This document shows, in pieces, positions 34,730 to 43,875 of a stretch of DNA of 64,000 nt. Position numbers and translations under genes: made by a program. A model generated the notes under the pieces. It ran no database searches. It saw only the letters and a list, made by a program, of their open reading frames with translations, and had not been told where the DNA came from. Numbering within the stretch: position 1 is the first letter of the stretch; every line of letters begins with the position of its first letter. Where the stretch lies: NCBI GenBank assembly GCA_022843025.1, contig JALHOL010000007.1, positions 304,922 to 368,921 of the forward strand, in the 5' to 3' direction. Source of the stretch: Paracoccaceae bacterium (GTDB taxonomy: Bacteria; Pseudomonadota; Alphaproteobacteria; Rhodobacterales; Rhodobacteraceae).

Positions 34730-35179
34730 ATGGGCATCCTCTATTCCTCCTCCGGCATCACCGCGACTTCCAGCCTTGCCATGCCGTCCCCCGCCGCACA
34801 GGCGGTTGAGGCGACGATGCTGTCGCAGGGCCTGCGCCTGCGGGTCGGTTCGCATCCCTCGGATCTCTGCGTAATCGAAGACCTGTCCATTGGCGATCCG
34901 ATCTGGGACATGGCAACCGAACGTCTGATCGACATTGATGCCATGGCCTGCGCCACGCTGGACATTCAGCAACTCGATGACATGGGCCTGCGCGCCATGG
35001 CCATCGCCACGCCATCGGGACAAGGCTATCTCGCCCTTGCCTCGGCCCGGATCATGGCACCCGCACCGCGCGCAATGCCCAGCTTTGCAGCTACGAACTT
35101 CTTCCGCTTCTGGCCCGAAGCCCGCCTTGTGGCCGAGGTTGAAGGTCGGCCCGTCCTGATCCGGACCGGCGTGATCTGA
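34730..35179 (+). CDS. Hypothetical protein
   Basis: Protein of 149 residues, not recognised. No signal peptide or membrane helix is seen. It contains D-L-C-V-I-E-D-L-S-I-G-D-P-I-W-D-M and ends with a basic R-F-W-P-E-A-R-L-V-A-E-V segment. Codon use matches the neighbours, so it is probably real. The ATG at 34730 was taken as start; in-frame GTGs at 34721 and 34727 are alternatives, and the frame is open a further 220 bases upstream. It is convergent with modA. Confidence 0.6.
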   Translation: MGILYSSSGITATSSLAMPSPAAQAVEATMLSQGLRLRVGSHPSDLCVIEDLSIGDPIWDMATERLIDIDAMACATLDIQQLDDMGLRAMAIATPSGQGYLALASARIMAPAPRAMPSFAATNFFRFWPEARLVAEVEGRPVLIRTGVI

Positions 35180-35191
35180 GGCAGCGCTATC

Positions 35192-35209
35192 TGAGGGCGG
35201 CACCCCTCA
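35192..35209. terminator. Hairpin between convergent genes
   Basis: TGAGGG (35192-35197) and CCCTCA (35204-35209) form a 6-bp stem with a 6-base loop between the convergent hypothetical and modA genes, overlapping the modA stop codon. There is no T run, so it is a weak terminator candidate. Confidence 0.35.
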
Positions 35210-35974
35210 ATCCGGCACGATAAACCCCTGCGCCGCAAAGGCCGCATCGGCGGCCTCATCTGTCAGCGCCTCAAGAAAGGCCCTATCCCCGGTATCCGCC
35301 GCCCCTGTCAGCAATGCCGCAGGATAGACAATCGGCGGATGGCTGTTTTCGGGAAAGGTGGCAACAACCGTGACATTGTCATCGGCCACAGCATCGCTGG
35401 CATAGACGATCCCGTAAGGCGCCTCTCCTGACGCCACCAGCGCCAGCGCGGCTCGCACATTTTCGGATTGCGCAACCGCCCCGGACACCGATGGCCAAAG
35501 CCCAAGATGCTCCAGCGCCGCCTTGCCATATTGCCCTGCAGGCACCGCATCGACCATCGCCATGGACAGCCGCCCCCCGGCCAGCAATCCAGCAAGGTCC
35601 GTTTCTGGCCCGATCTCGACCGGGGCCGCGTCCTTTCCATGCGCAATCAGCACCAGCCGGTTGCCCAGGATATCGGCACGCGTCCCGGACGCCACCAGAC
35701 CGGCCTTCTCAACCTCGTCCATCCAGTTCACGGCTGCCGAGATGAAGATATCCGCCGGTGCGCCTTCGATGATCTGCTTGGCCAGTGCATTCGATCCGGC
35801 ATAGCTGATCACCACCTCATGCCCAGTGTTGGCCTGAAAGTCGGCCGCCACCTGATCCAACCCTGTCTTGAGCGAGGCAGCCGCAAACACCACCACCCGG
35901 TCCGCCCAGGCGGGCATGGGCAGGCACAGCAAGGCACAAAGAACAAGTCCCCGGCTCAGATGTGCAGCGTGCAT
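35207..35974 (-). CDS. modA: Molybdate ABC transporter substrate-binding protein
   Basis: Periplasmic binding protein of 255 residues. The signal peptide (residues 1-24, ending A-W-A) is followed by V-V-F-A-A-A-S-L-K, Y-A-G-S-N-A-L-A-K-Q-I, A-P-A-D-I-F-I-S-A and A-P-Y-G-I-V-Y-A-S-D-A, the oxyanion-binding segments of ModA. The ATG at 35974 follows a GGGGGAAAA site and gives a proper signal peptide; upstream in-frame ATGs do not. modB and modC are not adjacent, which is unusual, so it must use a transporter encoded elsewhere or have another oxyanion role. Confidence 0.87.
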   Translation of the reverse strand: MHAAHLSRGLVLCALLCLPMPAWADRVVVFAAASLKTGLDQVAADFQANTGHEVVISYAGSNALAKQIIEGAPADIFISAAVNWMDEVEKAGLVASGTRADILGNRLVLIAHGKDAAPVEIGPETDLAGLLAGGRLSMAMVDAVPAGQYGKAALEHLGLWPSVSGAVAQSENVRAALALVASGEAPYGIVYASDAVADDNVTVVATFPENSHPPIVYPAALLTGAADTGDRAFLEALTDEAADAAFAAQGFIVPD

Positions 35975-36108
35975 TTTTCCCCCGAAATCAATGGCTTTCG
36001 CAGCAAACTCACCATGCGACCCCCCCATGATCAAGCCCTGCCCCGCAGACCGGGCGGATCTCAGCCTTAGGCTTGCGAAACGGGCGCTGATCCGGATCTT
36101 GGGCGCGG

Positions 36109-37155
36109 CTAGGTACCCTTCGCCACGCCGCGCCCCGCCAAAAGCGCACGGATATTCACGTCGAACGGCGGACGCACGATCCCGAACTCGGTAATCAACC
36201 CCGCGATCAGCCGGTTGGGCGTCACGTCAAAGGCCGGGTTGAAGGCGGGCGCGCCCGCTGGTGCGATCAGGCTGTCGCCGACGCGCAGCACTTCATCCCC
36301 CTCCCGTTCCTCGATCTCGATCCCGTCGCCGCTGGCGGTGGACAGATCAATCGTCGATGTCGGGCAAGCCACATAGAACGGCACCCCATTGTCCTGCGCC
36401 GCCAGCGCAAGGTTATAGGTGCCGATCTTGTTGGCGGTGTCGCCATTCGCAGCAACCCTGTCACAGCCCACCACGGCCATGTCCACCTTGTGCCGTCGCA
36501 TGATATGCGCCGATGCCCCATCCACCACGATGGCATGGGGAACGCCGTATTCCATCAATTCGAACGATGACAGCTTCGCCCCCTGCAACCTCGGCCGCGT
36601 CTCATCGAGATAGGCGAACACCTTACGCCCCGATTCATGCGCCCGCCGGATGATCCCCAGCGCGGTGCCAACACCGACCGTGGCCAACGCGCCGGTATTG
36701 CAATGGTGGAAAAAGGTCACCTCCTGCGGCAGGATGGCCAGCGCATGTGCCGCAATCGCCTCATTCACCGCGATATCCTCGCGCTCCATCACCCGCGCCT
36801 CATTCAGCAGGTGCGCGGCATCCGCCCCGGCCCGCCACAGCAGCGCCATCCGATCCAGCGCCCAGAACAGGTTCACCGCCGTAGGCCGCGATGCGCGCAG
36901 AACCCGATCCGCCGCCTCCAACGCCGGGATCAGCGGCATATCCGCCGCCTCGGCCAGCAAGGCCGCTTGCGCCATGCCGAACCCCGCCGCCACACCGATG
37001 GCCGGGGCACCCCGCACCGTCATGTCGCGGATGGCGCCCGCCACCGCCTCGGGCGTGGTCAGGTCACGGTACTGCACCGTTCCCGGCAGGAACCGCTGAT
37101 CCAAAAGCCGCAGGCAATGGCCTGCCGCGATCCATTCCATGGTTCGAAACGCCAT
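36109..37155 (-). CDS. mtnA: S-methyl-5-thioribose-1-phosphate isomerase
   Basis: Isomerase of 348 residues converting methylthioribose-1-phosphate to methylthioribulose-1-phosphate in methionine salvage. The catalytic cysteine lies in H-H-C-N-T-G-A-L-A-T and the catalytic aspartate in V-V-G-C-D-R-V-A-A-N-G-D-T-A-N-K-I-G-T-Y. Further family blocks are M-T-V-R-G-A-P-A-I-G-V and P-A-F-N-P-A-F-D-V-T-P. The ATG at 37155 gives the normal length; open codons extend upstream to 37212. No other methionine-salvage gene is adjacent. Confidence 0.92.
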   Translation of the reverse strand: MAFRTMEWIAAGHCLRLLDQRFLPGTVQYRDLTTPEAVAGAIRDMTVRGAPAIGVAAGFGMAQAALLAEAADMPLIPALEAADRVLRASRPTAVNLFWALDRMALLWRAGADAAHLLNEARVMEREDIAVNEAIAAHALAILPQEVTFFHHCNTGALATVGVGTALGIIRRAHESGRKVFAYLDETRPRLQGAKLSSFELMEYGVPHAIVVDGASAHIMRRHKVDMAVVGCDRVAANGDTANKIGTYNLALAAQDNGVPFYVACPTSTIDLSTASGDGIEIEEREGDEVLRVGDSLIAPAGAPAFNPAFDVTPNRLIAGLITEFGIVRPPFDVNIRALLAGRGVAKGT

Positions 37156-37212
37156 GGCATCCCCCTGCGCAGGAAAGCCGGGGCCCTGCATCGCAAGGCC
37201 CCGTGCCGACAA

Positions 37213-39435
37213 TCAGCCGATGATTGACGTGAAGGTAGCCGAAGGCCGCATCACCGCCGCCGTCTTGACCGGGTCGGTATGGTAGTACCCGCCCAGATCG
37301 GCCGGCTTGCCCTGATCACGGGCCAGTTCGGCAACGATCTTGGCCTCATTCTCGGCAAGCGCCTTGGCGATGGGTGCGAAATGGGCGGCCAGTTCCGCGT
37401 TTTCAGACTGCGCCGCAAGGGCCTGCGCCCAATACAGCGCAAAGTAGAAATGGCTGTCACGGTTGTCGGTCTGGCCGACCCGCCCTTTGGGCGATTTGTC
37501 ATGGTCCAGCACGCCCTGCGTCGCCACATCCACGGCCCGGCCCAGCACCCGCGCCTTTTCGTTTCCGGTCACATCGGCCAGAAACTTCAGGCTTTCCCCC
37601 AGCGCGCAGAACTCGCCCAGCGAATCCCAGCGCAGGTGGTTTTCCTCGACCAGTTGCTGCACATGCTTGGGCGCCGACCCACCGGCCCCGGTTTCAAACA
37701 TGCCCCCGCCCTGCATCAGCTTGACGATCGAAAGCATCTTGGCCGAGGTCCCAAGTTCAAGGATCGGGAACAAGTCGGTCAGATAATCCCGCAACACGTT
37801 GCCGGTGATCGCGATAGAGTTTTCGCCCTTGCGGATCGTCTCCAGCGACAGGCGCGTCGCCTCGCGTGGGGCCATGATCTGGAACTTGTCGGCCACGCCC
37901 GCCGCCGCAAGGATCGGGCGGACATAGTTGATCAGCTCGGCATCATGCGGCCGCGTTGCATCCAGCCAAAAGATCGCCTGGCAACCCTCGGCGCGCTGCC
38001 GGTCAATCGCCAGCTTGACCCAATCCTCGATCGGGGCCTTGCGGGTGGCCGCTGCGCGCCAGATGTCGCCCGCCTGCACCTTGTGCTGGTGCAGCACATC
38101 GCCATTCGCCGCGATCAGGCGCACCGTGCCATCAGCCGGGATTTCAAAGGTCGTCGGGTGTGAGCCGTATTCCTCGGCCTTCTGCGCCATCAGGCCGATG
38201 TTCTGCACCGTCCCTGCCGTGGCCGGGTCCAGCGCCCCCGTTGCCTTGAAATAAGCGACCGACTCGTCATAGACGGCGGCGTAAGAACTGTCCGGGATCA
38301 CGCAGTTTGTATCTGCCGCCTTGCCATCCGGACCCCAGCCCTTGCCACCCGCCCGGATCAGCGCAGGCATCGACGCATCCACGATCACGTCAGACGGGAC
38401 ATGCAGATTGGTGATCCCCTTGTCGGAATTCACCATGTAAAGCGGCGGGCGATCGGCCATCACCGCCTCGATCTCGGCAAGAATGGCCTTGCCATCCGGC
38501 ATGTCTGCAATCCGGTCCAGCATCACGCCAAGCCCGGAATTCGCATCCACACCGGCCGCCTGAAAAGCAGCGCCATGACGATCAAAGACCGGCGCAAGGA
38601 AGGCCTTGACCGCATGACCAAAGATAATCGGGTCCGACACCTTCATCATCGTGGCCTTCAGGTGGATGGAGAACAGCACCCCCTCGCGCTTTGACACCGC
38701 GATCTGTTCGGTCAGAAAAGCGCGCAGCGCAGCGACCGACATGAAGGTCGCATCCACCACCGTGCCAGGGTGATAGTTCACCCCTTCCTTCAGCACCTTC
38801 ACTGCGCCATCCGCCGTGACCAGTTCGATCCGCGCCGCGCCGGCCTGTGCCGCGCTCAGCGTGACCGATGTCTCATTCGACCGGAAATCCCCGCCTGACA
38901 TCGTCGACACGCGGGTCTTGCTGTCCGCACTCCATGCGCCCATCGAATGCGGATTGGCCTTGGCGTAATTCTTCACCGCCACCGCCGCGCGCCGGTCGGA
39001 ATTGCCCTCGCGCAGGACCGGGTTCACCGCCGACCCTTTGATCGCATCATAGCGGCGGCGGGCTTCCTTTTCCGCATCGTTTTGCGGGTCTTCGGGGTAG
39101 TCGGGCAGATCATAGCCCTGCCCCTGCAATTCCTTTACCGCCGCCACCAGCTGCGGGGCAGAGGCAGAGATGTTCGGCAGCTTGATCACATTCGCCGATG
39201 GCGTGGTCACCAGCGCGCCGAGTTCCGCCAGATCGTCTGGCTGTCGCTGCGCATCAGTCAACCGTTCGGGGAAAGCCGCGATGATCCGCCCGGCCAGCGA
39301 TATGTCACGCGTGCCAACCGTCACCCCCGCGGCAGCCGCATAGGACCGGATGATCGGCAAGAGCGACGCCGAGGCAAGCTGCGGCGCTTCGTCCACCGTG
39401 GTGTAGATGATGTCGGGAATGGGTCGATCGGTCAT
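37213..39435 (-). CDS. icd: NADP-dependent isocitrate dehydrogenase, monomeric type
   Basis: Enzyme of 740 residues, the length of the monomeric IDH family (about 740), unrelated in size to the 45-kDa dimeric form. Characteristic blocks are [10 protein letters not shown] near the N-terminus, [32 protein letters not shown] and [13 protein letters not shown]. It oxidises isocitrate to 2-oxoglutarate in the citric acid cycle. The ATG at 39435 was chosen over an earlier one at 39480 because the chain then begins as family members do. Confidence 0.95.
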   Translation of the reverse strand: MTDRPIPDIIYTTVDEAPQLASASLLPIIRSYAAAAGVTVGTRDISLAGRIIAAFPERLTDAQRQPDDLAELGALVTTPSANVIKLPNISASAPQLVAAVKELQGQGYDLPDYPEDPQNDAEKEARRRYDAIKGSAVNPVLREGNSDRRAAVAVKNYAKANPHSMGAWSADSKTRVSTMSGGDFRSNETSVTLSAAQAGAARIELVTADGAVKVLKEGVNYHPGTVVDATFMSVAALRAFLTEQIAVSKREGVLFSIHLKATMMKVSDPIIFGHAVKAFLAPVFDRHGAAFQAAGVDANSGLGVMLDRIADMPDGKAILAEIEAVMADRPPLYMVNSDKGITNLHVPSDVIVDASMPALIRAGGKGWGPDGKAADTNCVIPDSSYAAVYDESVAYFKATGALDPATAGTVQNIGLMAQKAEEYGSHPTTFEIPADGTVRLIAANGDVLHQHKVQAGDIWRAAATRKAPIEDWVKLAIDRQRAEGCQAIFWLDATRPHDAELINYVRPILAAAGVADKFQIMAPREATRLSLETIRKGENSIAITGNVLRDYLTDLFPILELGTSAKMLSIVKLMQGGGMFETGAGGSAPKHVQQLVEENHLRWDSLGEFCALGESLKFLADVTGNEKARVLGRAVDVATQGVLDHDKSPKGRVGQTDNRDSHFYFALYWAQALAAQSENAELAAHFAPIAKALAENEAKIVAELARDQGKPADLGGYYHTDPVKTAAVMRPSATFTSIIG

Positions 39436-39580
39436 GTGAAAGCCTGTTGTCTTGCAGTTACGGCCAGCGGCCAGACGCAAAGGCGGCGCGCGGCCCAGCC
39501 ACGCCCCGCCTCTTGATTTCCAACCTAGTCATGCTGCGTGCGAAACAAAAGCCGCTCCATGCAGCGCTGTGCGCTTTCCT

Positions 39581-39622
39581 GCATCCGGGGGAACGCAATC
39601 CCCCACAGCCCCACCCGGATGC
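39581..39622 (-). terminator. Nested hairpin after FAH gene
   Basis: GCATCCGGG (39581-39589) pairs perfectly with CCCGGATGC (39614-39622). An alternative GGGGG/CCCCC stem (39587-39591, 39600-39604) overlaps it, so the two are partly exclusive. It lies 15 bp after the stop of the minus-strand FAH gene. No T run, so termination is only likely. Confidence 0.45.
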
Positions 39623-39636
39623 GGAATGCTGGATGG

Positions 39637-40320
39637 TCAGACCACCTTGACCGTAAGCGTCCCCACGCCCTCGATCACGGCCTCCATCACATCGCCGCGC
39701 ACCACGGCACCAACACCCGAAGGCGTCCCCGCCATGATCACATCACCTGCCTGAAGCTCGAAATACTCCGACAGGTAGGAAATCATCTCCGGCACCTTCC
39801 AGATCATCTGGTTCAGGTCGCCCTCCTGCCGCAGTGCGCCATTGACCGTCAGCGCAACCCGCCCCTGATCAGGATGGCCGACCTGCGCCACCGGCAGGAC
39901 CGGGCCGACCGGACCCGACAATTCAAAGGCTTTGCCGATTTCCCACGGGCGGCCCATCTTCTTGGCCTCGCCCTGCAAATCGCGCCGCGTCATGTCGAGG
40001 CAGACACCATAGCCAAACACATGCGACAGGGCCTGATCCAGCGGGATGTTGGTTCCCCCCGATTTCAGCGCCACCAGCAGTTCCACCTCGTGATGCACAT
40101 CGCTGCTGTGCGGGGGATAGGGGAACGCACCCGACGAATCGAGGTTGTTGGGGTTCTTCTGGAAAAAGAACGGCGGCTCACGGTCGGGATCATGGCCCAT
40201 CTCAACCGCATGGGCGGCGTAATTGCGCCCAATGCAATACACCCGGCGCACCGGGAAGGCCCCGCCACCTGACACGGGAATCGCCGGAACCGGCGGTGCG
40301 GGGATCACGAAATCAGCCAT
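39637..40320 (-). CDS. Fumarylacetoacetate hydrolase-family protein (FAHD1-like)
   Basis: Hydrolase of 227 residues. It has the acylpyruvase/fumarylpyruvate hydrolase pattern: Y-C-I-G-R-N-Y-A-A-H-A, F-F-F-Q-K-N-P-N, metal ligands in V-H-H-E-V-E-L-L-V-A-L and Y-G-V-C-L-D-M-T-R-R-D-L-Q, and A-G-T-P-S-G-V-G. It should cleave a 2,4-dioxo acid C-C bond, giving pyruvate plus an acid, or decarboxylate oxaloacetate. It is divergent from the GntR regulator across shared operator sites, which makes it part of the regulon of the neighbouring island. Confidence 0.87.
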   Translation of the reverse strand: MADFVIPAPPVPAIPVSGGGAFPVRRVYCIGRNYAAHAVEMGHDPDREPPFFFQKNPNNLDSSGAFPYPPHSSDVHHEVELLVALKSGGTNIPLDQALSHVFGYGVCLDMTRRDLQGEAKKMGRPWEIGKAFELSGPVGPVLPVAQVGHPDQGRVALTVNGALRQEGDLNQMIWKVPEMISYLSEYFELQAGDVIMAGTPSGVGAVVRGDVMEAVIEGVGTLTVKVV

Positions 40321-40415
40321 AAGTCACCTCTTCTAAGCAGCGATATGCCGTTGCATACCGTATCAAATGGTTCAAATCAATCCCGCAGAACCTGCACAAC
40401 TGATAGCGCAAACAA

Positions 40416-40485
40416 ACCAATTGATGATTGATGAGACCAATTTTTGATGTATAACCCTGTTTAGCACGCAATTGGTCAACCAATT
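40416..40485. promoter_or_regulatory. ACCAATT operator array between FAH gene and gntR
   Basis: ACCAATT occurs at 40416-40422, 40436-40442 and 40479-40485, the starts being 20 and 43 bp apart. The last copy forms the perfect palindrome AATTGGTCAACCAATT (40470-40485) with a 2-bp centre, of the kind bound by FCD-type GntR repressors (TGGT...ACCA). It ends 14 bp before the regulator's ATG, suggesting autorepression and control of both directions. Confidence 0.75.
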
Positions 40486-40499
40486 TTGGGGAGTAGTTC

Positions 40500-41174
40500 A
40501 TGGATGCCTCGACATCAGACCCGGTAACGCTTCTGCGCAGCTACATCCTTGAGGGTGGCTTCGGCAGCGGCGGCAAACTGCCGCCCGAACGGCAGTTGAC
40601 CGATGAACTGGGCCTGTCCCGCGCCACCATCCGCAAGGCGCTTGATGTGCTGGAACGCGATGGCCTGATCTGGCGCCATGTTGGCAAAGGCACCTTCATT
40701 TCCGAAGACACCAGCCGCAAGCCCAGCAGCGCCACAGTCGAACTTGGCCGCCAGCTGACACCCTTTCGGATGATCCGCGCGCGTCTTGCCATCGAACCCG
40801 CCATCGCCCGCGAAGCCGCGGTCAACGCCTCGGGCGAAACCCTGACGCGGATGCAGCGCGCCATCGACCGGGCCAAATCGGCCACCACCTGGAACGAATA
40901 TGAAATCCAGGACGATCTGTTTCACCGCGCCGTGGCCGAAGCCAGCGACAACCTTCTGCTGCTGTCGCTGTTCGATCAGCTGAACGAGGTGCGCCGCGCC
41001 GTGGCCTGGGGTGCCGTGTCGCGCGAAAGCGCCCACCCCTCGCCCGATCATTCAAGCTTTGCCGAACACGATGCCATCGCAGCCGCCATCGCCAGCCGCG
41101 ACCCGCATGCCGCCTATGAGGCGATGCGCAGACATATCGGCTCCGTCGCCCGCCGCCTGTTCGGCGAGGTGTAG
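40500..41174 (+). CDS. GntR-family regulator, FCD (FadR) subfamily
   Basis: Regulator of 224 residues. The winged helix-turn-helix reads L-T-D-E-L-G-L-S-R-A-T-I-R-K-A-L-D-V-L-E-R-D-G-L-I, followed by the wing V-G-K-G-T-F-I. The helical FCD ligand domain contains D-D-L-F-H-R-A-V-A-E-A-S-D-N, with a D-x3-H metal pair. Such regulators respond to organic acids. It lies between the divergent FAH gene and the transporter operon and should repress both through the ACCAATT sites. Confidence 0.9.
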   Translation: MDASTSDPVTLLRSYILEGGFGSGGKLPPERQLTDELGLSRATIRKALDVLERDGLIWRHVGKGTFISEDTSRKPSSATVELGRQLTPFRMIRARLAIEPAIAREAAVNASGETLTRMQRAIDRAKSATTWNEYEIQDDLFHRAVAEASDNLLLLSLFDQLNEVRRAVAWGAVSRESAHPSPDHSSFAEHDAIAAAIASRDPHAAYEAMRRHIGSVARRLFGEV

Positions 41175-41265
41175 GGCCAATTCAATCCCCGGACACAAGG
41201 CGGCGCCAAGCCCGCACAGCCGGATCACACGACGAAGCGAACAGAGTTCTCAGGGAGGAGAAATC

Positions 41266-42228
41266 ATGAAGACCTTCTTTGCCAACCTTGCAGGGATCGC
41301 CCTTGCCACAGGCCTTGCAGCGACCGCGGCACAGGCGGAAACCATCCGCATCGCGCTGGCGGAGCAACCATCCGACGAGATGGCCGCTTTTTTCGTGGCC
41401 CTCGACCGCGCCAAGGCCAATGGCCTGGATTACGAATGGACCGCCTTCGCCGAAGAAGAGCTTGCCATTCAGGCCGTCCTCAGCGGCGACATGGACATCG
41501 CCTTTGGCACCCCCTACGCCGTGATGCAGCGGTCCAAGGCCCCGGTCCGGATCATCTTCCAACTGTCGCGGCTGGTGTTCTTCCCGGTTACGACCAAGGA
41601 TTATGCCACACTCAAGGATCTGGATGGCGTGCCGATCATGCTGCATTCTCGCGCAGGCGGCACGGATTCCATTGCCAACGTGATCGAAGACCGCGAAGGC
41701 ATCACATTCGGCGAACGCTCCTATGTTCCGGGATCGGACAACCGCGTTGTCGCCATGCTTGCCGGTCAGGCCGAAGCAACGATCCTTGACCTGTCCAACA
41801 AGAACAAGATCATCGCCGAGGCGGGTGACAAGTTCAACGCGCTCCCGATGTTCGAGGTCAAGGCCAGCGACGAGGCGCTTTTCGCCAATCTCGACTGGAT
41901 GCAGGAAAACGAAGAAGCCGTGAACATCTTCGTCGATGCGCTGCACAGCGTCTGGACGGACATGGCCAAGGATCCGACCATCATCAGCAAGGAAACCGAT
42001 CCGAACGGCCCCATCGGCCAGCTTCCGGCCGAAGTTCTGGCAGAACTGGACGGGTTCTACACCGACGCAGTGGCGGGTGGTCTTTATGACCCCAATGGCG
42101 GCGGGCGCGAAGCAGCGCAGGCTGATCTGGAATGGTACACCATGGCAGGCCAGCTGGAAGGCGATCCTGCCACGCTGAACCCCGAAGACTTCTGGTATTT
42201 CGCGCCGCTTGACGCCGCGATGAAGTAA
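41266..42228 (+). CDS. NitT/TauT-type ABC substrate-binding protein
   Basis: Binding protein of 320 residues. The signal peptide (1-24, ending A-Q-A) is followed by I-R-I-A-L-A-E-Q-P, L-S-G-D-M-D-I-A-F-G-T-P-Y-A and M-L-A-G-Q-A-E-A-T-I-L-D-L, the two-lobe pattern of the NMT1/SsuA-like family that serves nitrate, sulfonate, thiamine-precursor and aromatic-acid importers. AGGGAGGAG precedes the ATG at 41266, fixing the start; the frame is open upstream into gntR. The ligand is unknown and may be the acid degraded by the enzymes of the island. Confidence 0.85.
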   Translation: MKTFFANLAGIALATGLAATAAQAETIRIALAEQPSDEMAAFFVALDRAKANGLDYEWTAFAEEELAIQAVLSGDMDIAFGTPYAVMQRSKAPVRIIFQLSRLVFFPVTTKDYATLKDLDGVPIMLHSRAGGTDSIANVIEDREGITFGERSYVPGSDNRVVAMLAGQAEATILDLSNKNKIIAEAGDKFNALPMFEVKASDEALFANLDWMQENEEAVNIFVDALHSVWTDMAKDPTIISKETDPNGPIGQLPAEVLAELDGFYTDAVAGGLYDPNGGGREAAQADLEWYTMAGQLEGDPATLNPEDFWYFAPLDAAMK

Positions 42229-42250
42229 CCGCCGTCCCCTCGGACACAGC

Positions 42251-42287
42251 CCGCCGCCCGCTTGCGTCTTGTCGCATCGGGCGGCGG
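42251..42287 (+). other. Strong intercistronic hairpin after binding-protein gene
   Basis: CCGCCGCCCG (42251-42260) pairs perfectly with CGGGCGGCGG (42278-42287), with a further TGCG/CGCA pair in the loop. No T run follows. Such hairpins after binding-protein genes often protect the upstream mRNA, raising binding protein over permease. Confidence 0.65.
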
Positions 42288-42326
42288 CCCTCCTTGCCTC
42301 GCCGTCGTCTTTGCAAAGGGCCCGCG

Positions 42327-43088
42327 ATGATCAACCGCTCTCTCCTGCTTAAACTCCTCTCGGGGCTGATCGTCTTTGGCGCTTGGGAAATCGCCGGGCG
42401 CGTCCCGATTTCCTACGCCTTTCCGACCTTCCTTGAATCCATGGCCGCGCTGGCGCGCATGACTTTTGATGGCACGATCTTCGTGGCCTATGGCGAAACC
42501 CTGCGCCCGCTGGTCGTTGGCGTTGCCATCTCGGCGGTCTTCGGCATCGGCATCGGCCTTTGGATCGGGCTGTCGAAACAGTTCGAATGGCTGTTTTCGC
42601 CAATCTTCATCGTCATGCAGGCCGCGCCCCTGGCGGCGCTGATCCCGATCCTTGTGATGATCTACGGCATCGGCCTGACATCGAAGGTTTTTGTCGTTTG
42701 CATCATGGCCATGCCGGTGATCGTGTTGAACACCGCGAGCGCCGTGCGCAACACCCCTGCCTCACTCAAGGAAATGGCCACGTCCTTCATGGCGGCCGAC
42801 CGCGATGTCCTGCTCAAGATCATCCTTCCCGCCGCCTCACCCGTCATCTTCTCGGGCCTGCGCCTTGGCGTATCGGCCGGGTTCATCGGGGCCATCCTGT
42901 CAGAACTGAAGATCACCCCGACAGGCGTCGGTGACATCATCACCTACAGCCGGTCCATCGCGGATTACCCCAGCATGTATGCGGCGATCTTCTCCATCAT
43001 CCTTCTGGCGGTTCTTTTCCTGAACCTGCTGGAAAAGCTCGAAAACATACTCTTTGAAGGGAACAACCGTGGATATGTCTCAGATTAA
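42327..43088 (+). CDS. NitT/TauT-type ABC transporter permease 1
   Basis: Permease of 253 residues with six helices. The EAA loop is S-L-K-E-M-A-T-S-F-M-A-A-D-R-D-V-L-L-K-I-I-L-P-A. The ATG at 42327 follows AAGGG. It overlaps the start of the ATPase gene. A second, non-identical permease follows the ATPase, so the channel is probably a heterodimer, which is less usual for this family than a homodimer. Confidence 0.87.
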   Translation: MINRSLLLKLLSGLIVFGAWEIAGRVPISYAFPTFLESMAALARMTFDGTIFVAYGETLRPLVVGVAISAVFGIGIGLWIGLSKQFEWLFSPIFIVMQAAPLAALIPILVMIYGIGLTSKVFVVCIMAMPVIVLNTASAVRNTPASLKEMATSFMAADRDVLLKIILPAASPVIFSGLRLGVSAGFIGAILSELKITPTGVGDIITYSRSIADYPSMYAAIFSIILLAVLFLNLLEKLENILFEGNNRGYVSD

Positions 43089-43872
43089 GCCAGACGCACG
43101 GCAAGCGATGCCCGCCACCGACAGCGCCGTTTCTGTCCGCAACGTGTCCAAGGTTTACGGCGATGTGCAGGCCCTCAAGGATCTGACGCTGGATTTCCCG
43201 CGGGGAGAGCTCACCTCGCTCCTCGGGCCGTCGGGCTGCGGCAAGACCACGCTGCTGAAAATCATCGCAGGCCTCCTGCCCGCCACGTCGGGCGAGGTTC
43301 TGATCAATGGCCGCGCCGTCACAGGCCCCGGCCCGGATCGGTCTTTCGTGTTTCAGGACTTTGCCCTGATGCCCTGGGCCACCGTCCTGCGCAATGTGGC
43401 CTTTGGCCTGGAACTGCGCGGCGTCGCAAAATCGGAACGCGAGGCCGTGGCTGAGAAATACATCGCCGCCGTGGGCCTTGCCGGGTTTGAACAGAAATAC
43501 CCGCATCAGCTTTCGGGTGGTATGCGGCAGCGTGTCGGCCTTGCCCGCGCCCTGTCGGTAAATGCCGAGGTGCTGCTGCTGGACGAACCCTTCTCGGCCG
43601 TCGATGAACAAACCCGCCGCAAGTTTCAGGAAGACATGCTGGAACTGGTCCAGAACGAAAAGAAGACCTTCATCTTCGTCACCCATTCCATCGAAGAAGC
43701 GGTCTATGTCTCGGATCAGATTGCCATTCTGCTGCCGCGCCCCAGCCGGGTGTCGGAAATCATCCGCCCGGCCAGCTTCCGCGACAAGGGCGTCGCCAAC
43801 ATCCGCCGCGATCCTGAATACCTCGACATCGTCGATCGGATCTGGGCCTCGCTGCGCAACTATGTGGAATAG
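43069..43872 (+). CDS. NitT/TauT-type ABC transporter ATPase
   Basis: ATPase of 267 residues. It has Walker A G-P-S-G-C-G-K-T-T (53-61), Q-loop F-V-F-Q-D-F, signature L-S-G-G-M-R-Q-R, Walker B L-L-L-D-E-P and switch T-H-S-I. The last is the T-H-S variant common in SsuB/TauB proteins. The start is uncertain: GTG at 43069 has AAGGGA at a good distance, and the ATG at 43075 is two codons later. Its start overlaps the end of permease 1. Confidence 0.88.
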   Translation: MDMSQIKPDARQAMPATDSAVSVRNVSKVYGDVQALKDLTLDFPRGELTSLLGPSGCGKTTLLKIIAGLLPATSGEVLINGRAVTGPGPDRSFVFQDFALMPWATVLRNVAFGLELRGVAKSEREAVAEKYIAAVGLAGFEQKYPHQLSGGMRQRVGLARALSVNAEVLLLDEPFSAVDEQTRRKFQEDMLELVQNEKKTFIFVTHSIEEAVYVSDQIAILLPRPSRVSEIIRPASFRDKGVANIRRDPEYLDIVDRIWASLRNYVE

Positions 43873-43875
43873 GCC

